From assembly GCA_033297075.1 (NCBI GenBank), contig MU858080.1, positions 204,274 to 268,273 on the forward strand: DNA of 64,000 bases, written 5' to 3'. Shown in pieces: positions 40,637 through 53,452 of the stretch (position 1 is its first letter; the number at the start of each line of letters is the position of its first letter). The notes beneath the pieces were generated by a model that worked only from the letters and a program-made list of their open reading frames with translations, did not search any database and was not told where the DNA came from. Position numbers and translations under genes: made by a program. The stretch is from Rhypophila decipiens (taxonomy: Eukaryota; Ascomycota; Sordariomycetes; Sordariales; Naviculisporaceae).

Positions 40637-43600
40637 TTAGAACGTCCCTCGGGCAGCTAGAGCCCTGCGAAACCCAAATCGCCCCGTCCTTGTAGTTGTG
40701 CTTGTTCTACGAATACCCCCTTCGCCATCACTCAATATTCCGTCTCCTCCAGCATCTGTATTTACCCCAGCGTGGTCTCTCCCTGAGCTCAGAGGATCCC
40801 AGGTCTTGAGCAGACGGGAAACCTCTCCGGTGAAAGGATGTGTGTCACCCAGTGTGTGTTTCAATGTGTCAACGGCCTTCTGTGCAAGTTCCTTGGCGTC
40901 CCCCGTCTTTCCAGTCGAATGGTAGGCTCTTGCGAGGAGGACTTTGCCTCTGACTGTGGACTGATGTTGTTTCCCGAAAGCCGTTTCGAGACGTGCAATC
41001 ATGTTGCTATCTGTGCTTGTCTCTGTGGTCCCGTCCCCAGTGGTTCCATTGATCCATGCTATTGCATCGTTTGGCTCATCACTCGCTAATAGTATTTCAA
41101 CAACCACAAGCTCAACCTTCAATCGAATGGGATTACCGGCGTACATGCCGGCCATGTGTGCGTCTCGGGACAAGACATAGTCCCTGGACGGTTTGATCAC
41201 TTTCTCTGCTTGCTTGAGCCCCTCGGGTGTGTGATATTCGAGATATGCCTCTGCAAGGGCTGTGCGGGTGATAATGTGTTCCAATACTGCTGTTTTGTCA
41301 TGCTCTTCCTGAGATTTAAGCACGTAGCTGAGTATTTGAGTCGCCCATTTGAGACGCTCTTCCTTGACATTCTTGGGTTGCTGTGGTACTCGATACGGTG
41401 AAGGAGTCAGTATACCAGGTAGGATGGGCGACAAAGGTGCTACCGCAGGTGCGACGGTTGACGTGGGAGAGTAGTACCTCGCCATGTAGGTCAAAGTGAT
41501 TGCCTTCTCAAGCAACACGTCCTGAACAGGAAACTTGAGATTTGGGATGGCCGTGCTGACGGTCCCGCCAGTGTCGCCTTCTGTATCACCAACAAGATCT
41601 CGGTTTGATGCTCCAGGCCCCGATTGCCCAAACAGCCGCTTGTATGCAACCTCTACCCGTCCTAAGCACTCCTCGGCTTCTTCGTACAATCCCTCCTCCC
41701 GGTTCAGTACCCCAATGTTGAACAAAGTCCTGAGCTGCGCGGTCTCGGCATCTCTACTGAACCCCAACTGCTGTTGTCCTTTCCATGCAACATCAAGCAA
41801 ATCTCGACTTTTCTTGTAGTGGCCGAGGAAGCAGTAGATTCGACCCAGCGCATTGGCCGTCCGCAGAGTTAACGGGTTATTTGCGCCCACGATAGAGCTG
41901 AGAGATGAGTAGACAGAATGGTAGGTGGCCATGGCGATGTTCCAATAGCCGAGTTGCTGGAGGAGAATTGCGTGTCGGTATTGCAGAGTATAAAGGTGGG
42001 CGAGTGTTTGGTCCTGTGGTTCTTCTGTCTTGGCTGAGTCCACGTCTGGTCCTTGCTCTCTACTGGTCGTGCTGTCTCTCGATGGTCGCTCCTGGCCGAA
42101 AGACATGGAGGAGCGAGGATTGTCAAAGGTCGATGAAGATTGTGAGGCAGCAAGGGCTTGTTCAAGCGCGGGCGTAGCGACGTCTAACGCCTCCTTTAGT
42201 CGACCCAGATGCCTATAGACAAGACCAAGAATCGATGCTGCTTCGCGGGCTGCGTAACCCATTCGACCCGTCATTGGGTTGGTCCCATTTTCGATGGCCT
42301 CTTGTAGGTGACGCTCTGCTTTTGAGTACTCGTGTCGACGATGGTATACCATTCCCAGCTCTCGCAGAGCCGTTACTGTATCCTCATGGGACTTCCCCAG
42401 GTGGGACTCTAACACTGGGATAGCGGCTTGTAGAAGCTCTTCGGACTCGGTGTAGCGTGAGTAGAGTGTCATGATCTGGGCCAGTCGTCGGCATGTGTTG
42501 GCAACCATTACCGGGGTTATTGATCCCTCGTTTGACGATGAGATGATTGAGTTGTAGATTCCTTCTGCTTCCTTGAGGCGGCTGATATTGTGGAACAGGA
42601 CGCCCAGATAATAGAGCGGTTTGGCCGAGTGTGCGGCTTTGAGAAGAGTCGAAAATATAATCTCATCTCGAACAGTCTCGCCTTGCTGGTTAATGAGGTT
42701 GACAACATGATCTGCGTGTGGGGCTAACTTGGAAATAAAATTGAGGACGTCTTTGGTCATGGGCCGTGTGTAGGCCGCTTCGAGAGCTTTCCCTATGACA
42801 GTGATGGCTTGGACGAGCTTTTGGTGCTGGGCTTCCGGGGAAAGACGTTCACGAGCCCAACTGTGTACAAGGGGGTTGGTATAAACTGTCCCGTCGGGTG
42901 AGCTCCGCTTGGCCAGGGAAACTGAGAATATTTCACCAAGGCAGTTTTCTAGTTTGATCTCGTCGGTGTACACTTTGGAGAGCTTGTCGGAGCTTTGGTG
43001 CATATGGGGTGGGCTCATCAAGCTATTCTGTCGTTGAGGTCGAGGCCCTAGCTCGGTCACCGGAAGGAACAGGCCGTCCCAGACGGAAGAATTGTGTAGA
43101 AATGACATCAGTGTCAAGAGCTCCCCTGCATCCTCGGGGAGGCGCTGAAAAGACACTTCAAAAGTAGCAAAGGCCGACTTTTGGTCCCCGGAGATGGAGG
43201 ATCCCTTTGGGGAGTCTAGCAGCTCCTTTAGATGCCGTTCCAGAAGTCCAAGGTACTTTGAGAGTTGCATCTGCCTTGTGCTGATGTATGCACCAGCTTG
43301 TTCCAGCGCCAGGGGGAGAAGCCCAAGGGTCTGAGCGATCCGTTTGGCGTCGTGCTCGTCATTGTCAGTCGTGACTCTCATGTATGCAGCGTTGAGAAGT
43401 ATCTGGATTCCGCTTTCCTCGTCGATTGGGTCAACTTCGATCGGGTGCCCGAACCGGGTAACGGCTGTCAATCGACTTGTGATGATGACCTTGCCTCGCT
43501 GATTGCTTCGAGGGAGATAATTGCTCAGCGGGTAGTCTTCAAGCTTGTCCAGGCTGTCCATGACCATCAGCCAGGTGAATGTCTCGTTCTCGGCTTGCAG

Positions 43601-45416
43601 AAAGTCCACAACGCATTTTGCAATCTTGGGTAGGTCATTCGCGTCAGCCGAGACATGACCTGTGGGCGAGACATACTCGCCGATGTGAAACTTGGAAAGA
43701 AGCTGCTTCCGAGCCTCCTTTCCAGTCTTGTTGTCTAATAGTCGCTGTGCGAATGCCCGGTAAGAGGCAAGCGTGCTCCTCTCACTGGAAGCATCGATCC
43801 AGATGACAATTGCCAAGTCATTCTGGTGCTGCTCAGCGAATGCTAGACTGAGCTGCGTCTTGCCCGCTCCGCCCATGCCATACAAAACAGCAATCCTGGC
43901 ATGTGACCCACCAGAGCCGGGTGATGCCTCATTCTGCTTGCACAAATGGTCGTGCAGCTGCTTGAGATGAGATTCTCTGCCGACGAACTTGGGGTTCTGC
44001 TGAACTGGTAACGAGAAGGGGAGAGCAATCGTATCAGAGACCAATGCAGCTGTAGGATTGGCAATGGATTCTAGCGGATCTGGCCCTGAAATCACTGTCG
44101 GTTCCTTGCTGTCAGCTTCCGACATGTATGTGGCAGGTTTACTGTATTCAGGGGTCCAAGGGTAAGCAACCACGTGTCCTTTAAAGAGAGTGGCAACCAA
44201 CCAGAAGACAACACATTACCCATCTTGACAGCACAAATGGCTGGAGAACTTGTGTTGTTTGGAGAAATCTGTACTTTTGGTGCTTTGGTGACCAGAGTTC
44301 GTAACTTGTCCAAGACGACCTGATATGCAGAGTCAGACCGGTCCTCGTAACGCACGAGCTCTGTATGGCTCTTTCCAAGTGCAATGTTGATGTTTCCTAC
44401 AAGGGTCGCTGACAGTTGAGAAACAATCTACAGGCCGTCCAAGTCTGGTTAGCATATACATTCAATAAGAGGTATAATAAAGGCTTACCAAGACTCCTCG
44501 AATAAAAGGTATCGGTACACGTTCCGGATAAGTCTCATAGAAGTTGATAATCTCAAAGTCTGGAATGATGGGAGCAAATCTACTGCTTTCATCCCGCAGC
44601 CACTCTGATCCTTGGTGAAGATGTTTAATGTGACGGGTACTGGTGCTGGCAACAGGCGAAACGAGGCCTAACAGCTTGGTCCCCAGGGAGGCGATGCTGC
44701 TCCCACTGTGTGGGGTACCAAAGAATACCAGACCGTAGGCCGAGAGTTTTATATCGTTTAAGCTATTATCTCTGCCATGTAGGTTGGAGTGGGTGAGGGC
44801 CTGTTACGTGTCTGTCAGCGGGTGGCCATTTTACAATGCCATGATGAATCCTCTTACTGCCTTGACCACAAGCCCACCAAGACTATGTGCCAGGAAAACG
44901 ATAGGTCGTCCTTCTGTCTATTTCGTCAAGCTTTGTTAGTAGATATGTTGTGCATTGTAAAGTCTGGTTGTCACACCTTGGTTCTCCTCCTGTCCACACA
45001 CAGCACCTCAACCAATGTCTTCCCGTGGTCGTACAGTGACTCGGCAATGAATGGCTCTGATCCGTGGGTCCGGGCGTTGTAACCATATGTCAAGATCCTC
45101 ACGTTGGGAATATCTTTCGGAAGAATCGACTCCAGCCAGTTCACCCCTGAAGCTGTTGACCACGTCTTATCCCGGTGTCCATTCAAGCCATGGACGGCTA
45201 TGAAGCTATTTCATATCCCATTTTATCAGTGTCCTGTTCCTTGCTACAAGTGTGAGATATGGGTATAGACTGGGCATACTCAGCAATGACAGGCTCTTTG
45301 CCAGCGGCAAGGAGTCTTAGTCCCGAGTTGCGGTCCGTTCGGGATGAGACCCGTCGCGGAAGGGAAGGTGGTACGCTGCTGACCGACTTCCTGCGTGAGA
45401 TCCTCCGGCTGTTCAT
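40637..45416 (-). CDS. Fungal NOD-like receptor: SesB-like hydrolase, NB-ARC, TPR
   Basis: Six exons on the minus strand, 45416-45280, 45205-44977, 44917-44858, 44800-44489, 44427-44220 and 44085-40637, join in phase to about 1,464 residues. Domain 1 (residues about 45-310) is an alpha/beta-hydrolase of the SesB type: DFIAVHGLNGHRDKTW, then VFLAHSLGGLVVKA with Ser134 as nucleophile, and VFFGTPHSGS. Domain 2 is an NB-ARC-type P-loop NTPase: FVGRESHL, Walker A GMGGAGKT (385-392), Walker B-like WLMVMDSLD, ITSR and GLLPLALEQAG. Domain 3 is a series of tetratricopeptide repeats with a Ser-rich insertion. Such proteins sense non-self and trigger incompatibility or cell death. The 134-bp intron 44219-44086 contains an in-frame ATG that would start a product without the hydrolase domain if retained. 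The end is a Thr/Arg/Gly tail. Confidence 0.88.
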
Positions 45417-47597
45417 TCCCGGTCCTAGCAATATCAATCACGGATAGAATGGAAGACCGAAGACCGCTGTTGAGAAATCAGGTATGCTGTTTCTAGGGTG
45501 TACCAACGGGTAGGTTGTGGCAGAACTGTCTATAGGTGAGCGTTTTGTTTGCGGAACGTCAAGGTGAGTAAGGTTCTCACCACGCCGTGTAGTCCATTGG
45601 TGACGTATGCTGGTGACAAAGAGCCTTGCAAGGCTTTCTTGGACTGAGCCTCATTGCGAGACACGAAAGTGGGTGCTGTTAAGGTTACCCAATGATTGAG
45701 CGGCCGAGAGTAAAGATTCCGACACGATGGTGTGGAAGAAGTGCGGATGTGGTGCGGGGGTCATGCAGAATTCATGCATTTGATAATACTAACTTTCCCG
45801 CGTCGGCGTCACCTGCATACTCGGAGCCTCGCGATGCTAAGTTGGGCAGTCAGTGATAGGTAGGGATGCAGTCGATTCTAAAGTCAGCATGTCACAGTCT
45901 AGTCGTGTGAGTCTGCGGTGGTAGTATAAACAAGGTACGATATACAACCTCCGGCTCGCTATCTTCTACCGAGTTGCCTTGGCGGATGCCTTTGCCCGAA
46001 CCCCGGTTAAAGGTTAACCAAACTAAGGCATTTGGAGTTCCTTCTCTCCCGGATTCACGTCTCCTGTTTGTTCCTTCACTTGTTGAGGCAGTGCTCCTTC
46101 AGACATCGTATTTTGACCATCGTGTCGGGCAAGCCTAGCTTTTAGTGTTGCGCTTGGGCACAGTGGCTCAACGTTGTGGAAAGGAGAACGGCGTTATTCG
46201 TCCGTCTGGTTCGTTGGGTAACTCCGATACGTACCTCAAGTACCTACAAAGTGCGACGTCCTTCCTCCCTTGACTTGCCAAGGGAGCCACCGCACCCAAC
46301 GATATGTCAGCCGCAAATCCCGTCAATTAAATCTGTTTAGTACATAGTCTGAGACATGTTTCTTTGTCCGTACTTACCTAGTTGTTTCCATTTCTGGCTG
46401 TCTTGCGGGTACGGATACTTGGGGCGGAGTAATTGCTACGGACTCTGATGTTTGTATCCGTACACTTGACCCTCAATCGTTGAACTCGTCCACTTTATGA
46501 GCCCCTGATTGGCCTCATTCATCTGCGACGGAAGTGCCGCGACTTAACAAAAGTAAAACTCACCGCCCCACTGTGCCTAGGTTGTTTTCCAACAGACTAG
46601 GGTTTTCAGCCACAGTAGCAAGGAGGTTCCTGTTCATAGAAATTGCTAGAAGATCTACTTACATCCATGGCTGCGTTTAGTTATCCTGTGGGTTACACCC
46701 AGACCGTGTAATCCCTGCCTGCGTCTCACCTGCATTGGCTTGGCATAGATCCTCAAGCCGTCCTTGTCTGATTGGCCCAGTGCAGCATGGGGGCCCCTTC
46801 AGTTATTTAAAAGGACACGCTCCCGCGCACCGATCCGTCACCGCATTCCCGCTTTTGTGTCTGTTATCTGGCTGTCTCGTGGGACTCAAGCGGCGCTGTA
46901 ACCGGATTTATGTTCGCATTTTCCAACCGTTTGACTCCTGGTGCTCGATCCCCCCCCCCCCCCCCCATCAATCTCGATCCTTTCAACGACGCCTTCCATC
47001 TACTCTTACATCGTGGGGCTGGCAACCAGCAATGGGCCTTTTTGTGCACATCGTCCTTGAAGTGCTTAAAGTCTGAAAGGAGAGCAACGGAAAGGGGGCA
47101 CGCGATAGCAACCAGTGGTGCCATCGTGAGACCAGCATGGCCAACTGACCAACTCACTTTCGGGGCGCATTCCACAGCACAAGCGTGCATTATCAGGCGT
47201 CTGCATTGTCTCTTTTTTACTGAAACAATCATCGGCTGCCAACACTACGCCCTATGATGTGAAACTGTTGTGTTCATCTCTAACAGGCTCTCATTCATTC
47301 TGGTCACAGCCAGAATGCCCTCTCCCGGCAAGGCGAGCTTTTATAGCGGCCTTGAGTCAAGCCACGTCCGCAAGTTTGCAGAGTTTGCAATACCACCAAC
47401 CACTCTGGGAAGTGGTGTGGTCGTGTTTTCCCAATTTCCTCTCACCCTCGGCGCAATATCATCTGGAGGAGCGCATGGCGACTGTACCTTCCTCCCACAC
47501 TGCGCTGACCTGCTAGTATTACACTGAATGGCCGAGATCCACTTCATCGGCACACTTCCTCTGGCCCATTTTCAACCGACTGCTTCACGTTCCTGCG
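45417..47597. other. Large intergenic region
   Basis: About 2.2 kb upstream of the NLR and the myristoylated-protein gene. It contains a 17-base poly-C run (46950-46966). Open frames of 80-120 codons here overlap each other in all frames and match nothing known to me. Confidence 0.55.
46950..46966 (+). repeat. Poly-C homopolymer
   Basis: Seventeen C in a row in non-coding DNA; length is easily miscalled. Confidence 0.9.
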
Positions 47598-48217
47598 ATG
47601 GGCAACACGCTGGGCAAAATATTTAGGTGTAAGTCTTCGGAACGGCCCGCTTCGTCTGCAAATGTTTTGCACCGGCTAACGTGGACTAGCTCTATCGTCT
47701 ACCGATGATGCCGAGAAGAGCGCCAAACCTTCGTCGCCCGCCAGAACAACAACCTCAAACATATCGCCGCCACCGATATCCCAACCCATTCCGTCCCCGC
47801 CCGTTGTCACCGATATACCCCCTGGCCATCTATCGACTGTTGGCGGACCTATCCGTAACCTCACTGGGTCGACTCCTGTCGGACCGTCTCCTCAACAACC
47901 ACCACCTTCGGCAACATCTGCAACAAATCGAAGCCATGCTCCACAACTGTCCATTCCAACAAACACGCTTACGTCACAGGGTAAGCGGCCAGAGAAGGAT
48001 GCCTCCACGGTGGACTCTGATCCCGATGACCTGGACATGATATTTGAGGAGGCATGGAAACCAGGCAATGGGCTGAAGCTCGCGGATGGTTCTGAACTTC
48101 CCTGGGCAAGTAAGTAACTCCCCGAAGGAACTTTCAATGCCTCGAGACTAATATGAGTTAGAGGGCACATCATCTCCTAGTGCAGCCGCCAAATATCTCG
48201 ACGACATTGAGGTTTGA
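47598..48217 (+). CDS. Small protein with N-myristoylation motif, Pro/Ser-rich
   Basis: Three exons, 47598-47628, 47690-48109 and 48162-48217, give 168 residues. Both introns have perfect GTAAGT donors, and the joins keep phase 1. The start MGNTLGKIFRS fits the N-myristoyl-transferase consensus (Gly2, Gly at position 6), so the protein probably attaches to membranes. The middle is Pro/Ser/Thr-rich and likely disordered. The C-terminus has an acidic, more ordered block: DSDPDDLDMIFEEAWKPGNG, then LPWAKGTSSPSAAAKYLDDIEV. I know no function. It may be a membrane-tethered adaptor, by inference only. No frame in the region exceeds it, and the tiny first exon explains why it is easily missed. Confidence 0.72.
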
Positions 48218-50523
48218 CTTTGAGGTCGTCCGCGTATCAACACATTATCAACCCTCTCAGAGCTTCAACACTCTGCTTTCTTTTCTGCATAGAGCGCATA
48301 TCTTCTCTCTCTCATAATGGGGCATGTCTTGCACGCGGTATTTCCCGGCGCAATCACCACTATTCAAACCCATGGGGTCTACCTAGACTGAGATCGTTGC
48401 CTGGACTTTTGCGATCACAACTGTGACTCAAAACTTCACCTCAGGGTGTGAAGCCAGGCAGGCAACAACCCCCACGTTTACATCTTTATAATTGCTTTCC
48501 TCTCAAACTTGGACAAACCAAGATATAATTTGCATTGGGTAAAATGGAACGGGTATATGGATTGACGGCGCCAGGCTAAAGGGGTTTCTTCCACGTACAA
48601 ACCTAGGTTGCTTTCAGTTATTTGTCACAAGATACCCCGCCCCTCTTGGACGATAGAACTTCGCCAATGGGCTCGAAACTTGGGTTTGCAGTTTACTTTG
48701 CATTTGGATTCTTCCCGGATAGCTAGATAGACTTCTCTTGACTAAACAACTTTTTTCTGTGATTCACTATCTGTACATTGGCACTACTTGAATTCAGAAC
48801 GACTGTAATCACTTGGGTATTTACTCGTGTTGGATTTCAAACCAACCGAGAACTTATGCAGCGTTAGGGCCTGTAATTAAAGATGCCATTATCTCTGAAT
48901 GGTACCTGATAGGTAGGAAATTTGCCGTGTCCCGTCTGTTTACCTTTGGTTCATCGACCACCACGCAACGGTTCCCGTCAAGCTTTTAAGCAACCGCTAA
49001 ATAGGACATACCACCCCCTCTGGTTCCCGGACTCGGAGTTATCAATGATACCGACCAGGCGGGGCCACCACCTTCATAAGAGTAATCGGCAAGAAAATAA
49101 ACAGGGACATATCACACCCACGTCAAGCTCCATGCCCAACCACAGACACACCCCCATGATGACAAAACCACAAAATCGTGTATGCTAGCTTTTTGCAAAG
49201 ACATGGCAGTTCTTGCTTTGTCGCAACTTTGGCATATGTCGCGGCCAGACCTGTAACCGGCCACGAGCCATGGCAAGATATACAGTAATACACAGGGTGA
49301 CATGCAGACTTTGTCTTTGAGGGGACATCACGCGCTAGAAGACGTATGAACTCATCGTGCTGGACATAAGAGGTAAGAAAGATACCATGTGGCAAATTCA
49401 TGTTTTCATTGCCTAAGGAGTATTGGACAACAATGTTAGTGGAAAAAGAAATCAGAACCTCCACCCCACCATACATCGTGGGGCGTAAGCTACACGAGTA
49501 TTAAATACCAAGCAACCTACATAGAAAGACTAATAGTAAGTCGTTCCTTGATCCATGCCAGGCAGATCAATATTGCTGAAGAACACCACGATAGGGAGGA
49601 GCCAGACAGCCCGATAAAAAAGACATGGCGAAAAGCTCTATGGAGCGAAAGGGGAAAGAACAAAGAAGACAAGGAAAGAGGACAAGGAAACAAGACAGGA
49701 AAAAACAAGACAAGAAAGCAAGCCGAGGGAACAAAACAAGAAACAAGAAAAGGAAGGCACATAAATGAAACAAGCAAAAGTCCCACACAAGGTAGTCCAA
49801 CCTCCAACATTCTCGTCAAAAGTTGATCCAGGCCCCTTTGTTGATGTTGGCAACCGTCCCGATTAGTACCACTTGCCACCGTGGTGTACATGTACAAAAC
49901 AAGGTGGCGAAATCTGGCGATCACCAAGTGGCAGGATCTGATAAGCCTCATAGGGCTGACTCCACATTCCAACATCCATGATCCACCCACACCTTGATTC
50001 TCTCCCAACTGTGAAACCGTAGCACATGGCTCGGTACCGCGTGGGAAAGTGGATCGATGGCTTTTGTCCTACCTTGATATCAATACTTACCCATGAACCA
50101 GGTCAACAGTTGCTGGTGTTACTGTGATTGACTCTTGGCTTCTCTGCAAGGTTGACTTGGCCCCGGCCCGCAACATGTTTGAACGCCGTCTCCGCTAAGA
50201 ACGACTTGTAGTGTGACAAAACCAAGTCCGTCTACCGGTCACTCACGACAGACACGACGTGAAGAGACCACCATATATCATTTCGCCCACCGTCCGTCGA
50301 GTTGTTTCTAGCCTGCGGACTGTTCCTGGGATTGTGTGGGGTGGGTTTTGAGTCGACTGTGTCTTGATGCTCTTTGCAATCTGAACCCTTACATGCCATT
50401 ATGGCTTCACATCCTCCTCGCATCTGTCCACTCTACGGCTAATCCGTGGCCGTAGAATACCCCGCCAGGTATCCTCTATGGACGATTCTTGTCTCACGGA
50501 GGACCTCAGACGTGATGCCCAGT
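48218..50523. other. Large gene-poor interval
   Basis: About 2.3 kb between two convergent genes. It includes a purine-rich tract at 49640-49765 (AAGACAAGG/AAACAAGA-type units), which keeps the opposite strand open in several frames as Phe/Leu/Cys-rich peptides. I do not consider these real genes. Confidence 0.5.
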
Positions 50524-51492
50524 CTACCTCCTCTTTCTGTCCCGGTCCCGGTCTGTCTTGTGGGCCTTGTCATAATACGCGTCCCTTTGTGAAGCAGGTG
50601 GGGGTTTTGACGAAGAGGTACTTGTGCGACTGGAAAATGATGGCCGGTGTTTCGCTCTTCTTTTATGCCGGAAATCAGCTAGCTTCGCTGCTATACCCTT
50701 CAGGTCCTTGTTTATCCATTCTGACTCCCGTATTGCGCTGACAGCATCTTTGACCTCTTTGAAGTGAGTTACTATTCCTGGTCTTGGGCCAATATCGTCG
50801 GTCCAGGCTGTGATAGGAAGTTAATACCGCTGAGTCTTGTTTTTTGATATTCAAAGAGCTGGGTGCTTACCATTAGCGGGTACCATTTCCTCTGCTTCAT
50901 CAAAAAGGTCATCTATATCTCGCTCTATAGCCTCTTCTTTCTCTTTCTTTGCAAGTTCCCTGGACTTCCTGTGAGACATATCGTAGCCTGAGTGTTCGTA
51001 CGGTATCGGATCCAACCGTCCTGAATACCTCTCGTTCAGTGACACGTCGGCAAAGGCGCTTCCGACTTGTTCCAGTTCATTATCCTCGCCATTGCCGGCT
51101 GTGTCTCTGATATCACTTTCTTCGTAGATTGGATCCGGCCCGGTGTTCTTCCTGCTAGGCGGAAAGTATGAACCAATGCTGTCTTGATAGGACCGCCCGC
51201 TCGGGGTCCCGATGCTGCTTGCAGATGAGATACTGGGACTTTTGGTGAGGTCGGGGAGGTAGGAAGGCGGATCATCGAAAGCTTGCCCGTACCTGGTTTC
51301 CTGGAGGTACTGTGGGACGGTGTATAAATTCTCGCAGTAGCCGCCGGATTGCTGGACTTGGTGTGGGTGATATGACCCTGAGGTTTGACCCCATGAAGCA
51401 GGATCTACCACAGAAGAGATAGAAGAGTACCTCTTATCGTAGCTCCCTGAGGTCTCCCACGTAGTTGTGGCCACGCCTGAATAGCCTCCCAT
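50524..51492 (-). CDS. Uncharacterised two-exon protein
   Basis: Exons 51492-50871 and 50807-50524 (intron with GTAAGC donor and ATTAAC branch) give 301 residues. The N-terminal two thirds are rich in Ser, Tyr, Gly and Pro and probably disordered. A charged helix follows (SHRKSRELAKKEKEEAIERDIDDLFDE). Exon 2 encodes a segment with helical character (GIVTHFKEVKDAVSAIRESE, then WINKDLKGIAAKLADF) and a basic Ser-rich end finishing DRDRDRKRR. No domain is recognised. The basic end suggests a nuclear location, as a guess. Without the intron the first frame would end nine codons later. Confidence 0.65.
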
Positions 51493-52440
51493 GGTATAGT
51501 GATATTTTAGGCTTGCTTGACGCAGTGCACATGCCCCGAGTCAATCTGAAAATATAGCTCGATGTTCGGTTGCGCTCAACTCAACAGCAAACCCAAGTCT
51601 CGAGCCTAGAAGTCTTGATGCCAAGCGTGCGGAATTGCTGTGGGGCGGAGGAAGGAGGTGAAGTCGACACTGAGTCCGGCTCGGCAACTGATGGAAGAGG
51701 AACGGTGACAAGTCAAAAGGTGACGGGGGCAGAGCCTCTTCTGAGTAAATGCACATGGGCTATGCTTTGGCTTTTGAGACAGGGCACTGCCAATCTGCAT
51801 GTCATATTTTCGCTTTGTCCAATCACGGGATCGATCAACCATCCATATTGCACCCGTGGGGCACACCTTTTTCCATAATGTCCCATTTCGTCGCTTCGAG
51901 GCTCTGAGTGCTGTCAACCTGCAGGCCGACCGTGCCGCCCCAATTCTTCCCTTCCAAGCAATGGCACTTGGGGCGCTTCCCAGGCATTCTTGGTGTCTGC
52001 CTCTACCGCCCAGTGAGCTCGGTTGTTTCTGCTTGGCTCTGCTTATCAGTTTATCCGGTGCCCAAATTCAAGTTGCTTCTGAAGTCACATCCATGTACTG
52101 TGCAGCCACCCCGGAAACCTACATATCGAACCCGCTCTCTTGGCTGTTCTCCAATGTCTGGAAATTGACGCTCGTCGGTTTCACCACCCTTATCTTTGAC
52201 GCAATTCTGCCTCTCCTGGGTCCTTAATAAAGCTCCAAGAATAGGATTGGCGCTTCGAGCCTATTTTCAGCTCCATTTCAGGGCCTATTATAAACACCCT
52301 CTCATTCACTGGTCCCATACACTGGGTCAAATAAGACTCTTGCTCGCTGGAGCATCCATCCGTCTTCAACTCCTACCAAGATCCCGGCTACCCGTCTCGT
52401 TCAGTTGGTTCAACTGTGCCACACCTTGTCAACGTCAGCC
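51493..52440. other. Divergent intergenic region
   Basis: It lies between the start of the preceding leftward gene and the next rightward gene. A TATAAA lies at 52288-52294, about 150 bp upstream of the next ATG. An open frame at 51799-52227 shows no family similarity and I leave it uncalled. Confidence 0.5.
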
Positions 52441-53452
52441 ATGGCGGCCCCCGATGATGGAACCATTGCTGCGTACAATCATTGCACAGACGAATGGATC
52501 AGAGCTTACAACCAAGGGCCGTTTACATCTTTCAAGATGGTTGAGGTCATACTCGGTGTGTTGAAACTCGAAGCCCGGGATATACTCCGTGACCCAACCC
52601 AACTCTCCGTCTTTCAGGGCAGGCGGGTAAATGAAGAGAAACTCTGGACCACTTATCTAGACACATGGGCAAAAAGTACGGGCAGGTGCACATCCTTCGC
52701 GATTCGGGTTGCCGAAGAACTCAGAACACAGTATCCCGACGACGGCTTCCATTTTGAATTTTTTAATCTCGGAAGACATCGCGTCGCCCGTTGTCGTCGT
52801 TACGGGTTTGTCATTGACTCTGAATCACCTAAGGGAATTGACATCCTGCGTGACCACCAAGACTGGATCAGTACTCCCGACCAAGAGCGTGGTCGCTGGA
52901 GATTCTATGAGAACCACTCTGTGTTCGAGGCCAGAACCAATCCAAGGGACAGATACGATGTTCACCCCATTCCCGCAGCGGCTGCTCTTGGAATCTGCCT
53001 CGAGGAGGTTGCAAATCACGGCGTACTGGTTTGCGTGTTTCGGTAAGAGAATACCCTTTCCGAGACCAAGGTTCTGAAATATTGTCACTTGACATAAAAC
53101 GGACATCTTCAAGCTAACGCGAACGAAAAAAAAAAGTCAATCTTTCGTTTCGACAGAGGACCAAACACCGCAAGTCGAGTACCACGGTTCGATTAGATGG
53201 CGACTCAGCAAGCGGAGAATGGAGCTTGCACCCCACCTTAAATACCCGGATCGGATTGCTACTATCACATTTGGGGATGGCAACAAGGAGACAAACCGGG
53301 AATGTGTCGCTAACCTTAGGGCTTTCATCCTGGACTGTGGGTTCGACTACCAGTGGAAAGCCGATGCTATCGACATATTCAACAGACAGCTTTGGAAGGC
53401 AGCCGTTCTCGAGTGGGGATATCCAGTATGGAAGGCATACGCACACCCATAG
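52441..53452 (+). CDS. Uncharacterised soluble protein, two exons
   Basis: Exons 52441-53042 and 53137-53452 join in phase (CG|T) to 305 residues. The intron has donor GTAAGA, branch CTAAC and an unusual AAG acceptor just after an A-run. The protein is rich in Trp, Arg and aromatic residues and looks globular throughout (FHFEFFNLGRHRVARCRRYG, then WRFYENHSVFEARTNPRDRY, then AAVLEWGYPVWKAY at the end). It lacks a signal peptide and membrane segments. No family is recognised. The first in-frame ATG is 52441. Confidence 0.65.

Noticed and set aside
44086..44200. Open frame before the NB-ARC part read as coding
   Set aside because: It is better explained as an intron: joining 44220 to 44085 keeps phase and restores a continuous hydrolase-NB-ARC protein. 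The alternative start is kept as a finding.
49517..50008. 163-codon minus-strand frame rich in Phe/Leu/Cys
   Set aside because: It is the complement of a purine-rich low-complexity tract; several overlapping frames are open for the same reason.
51799..52227. 142-codon frame upstream of the gene at 52441
   Set aside because: No family similarity, and a TATA box for the next gene lies just downstream; overlapping frames are also open.
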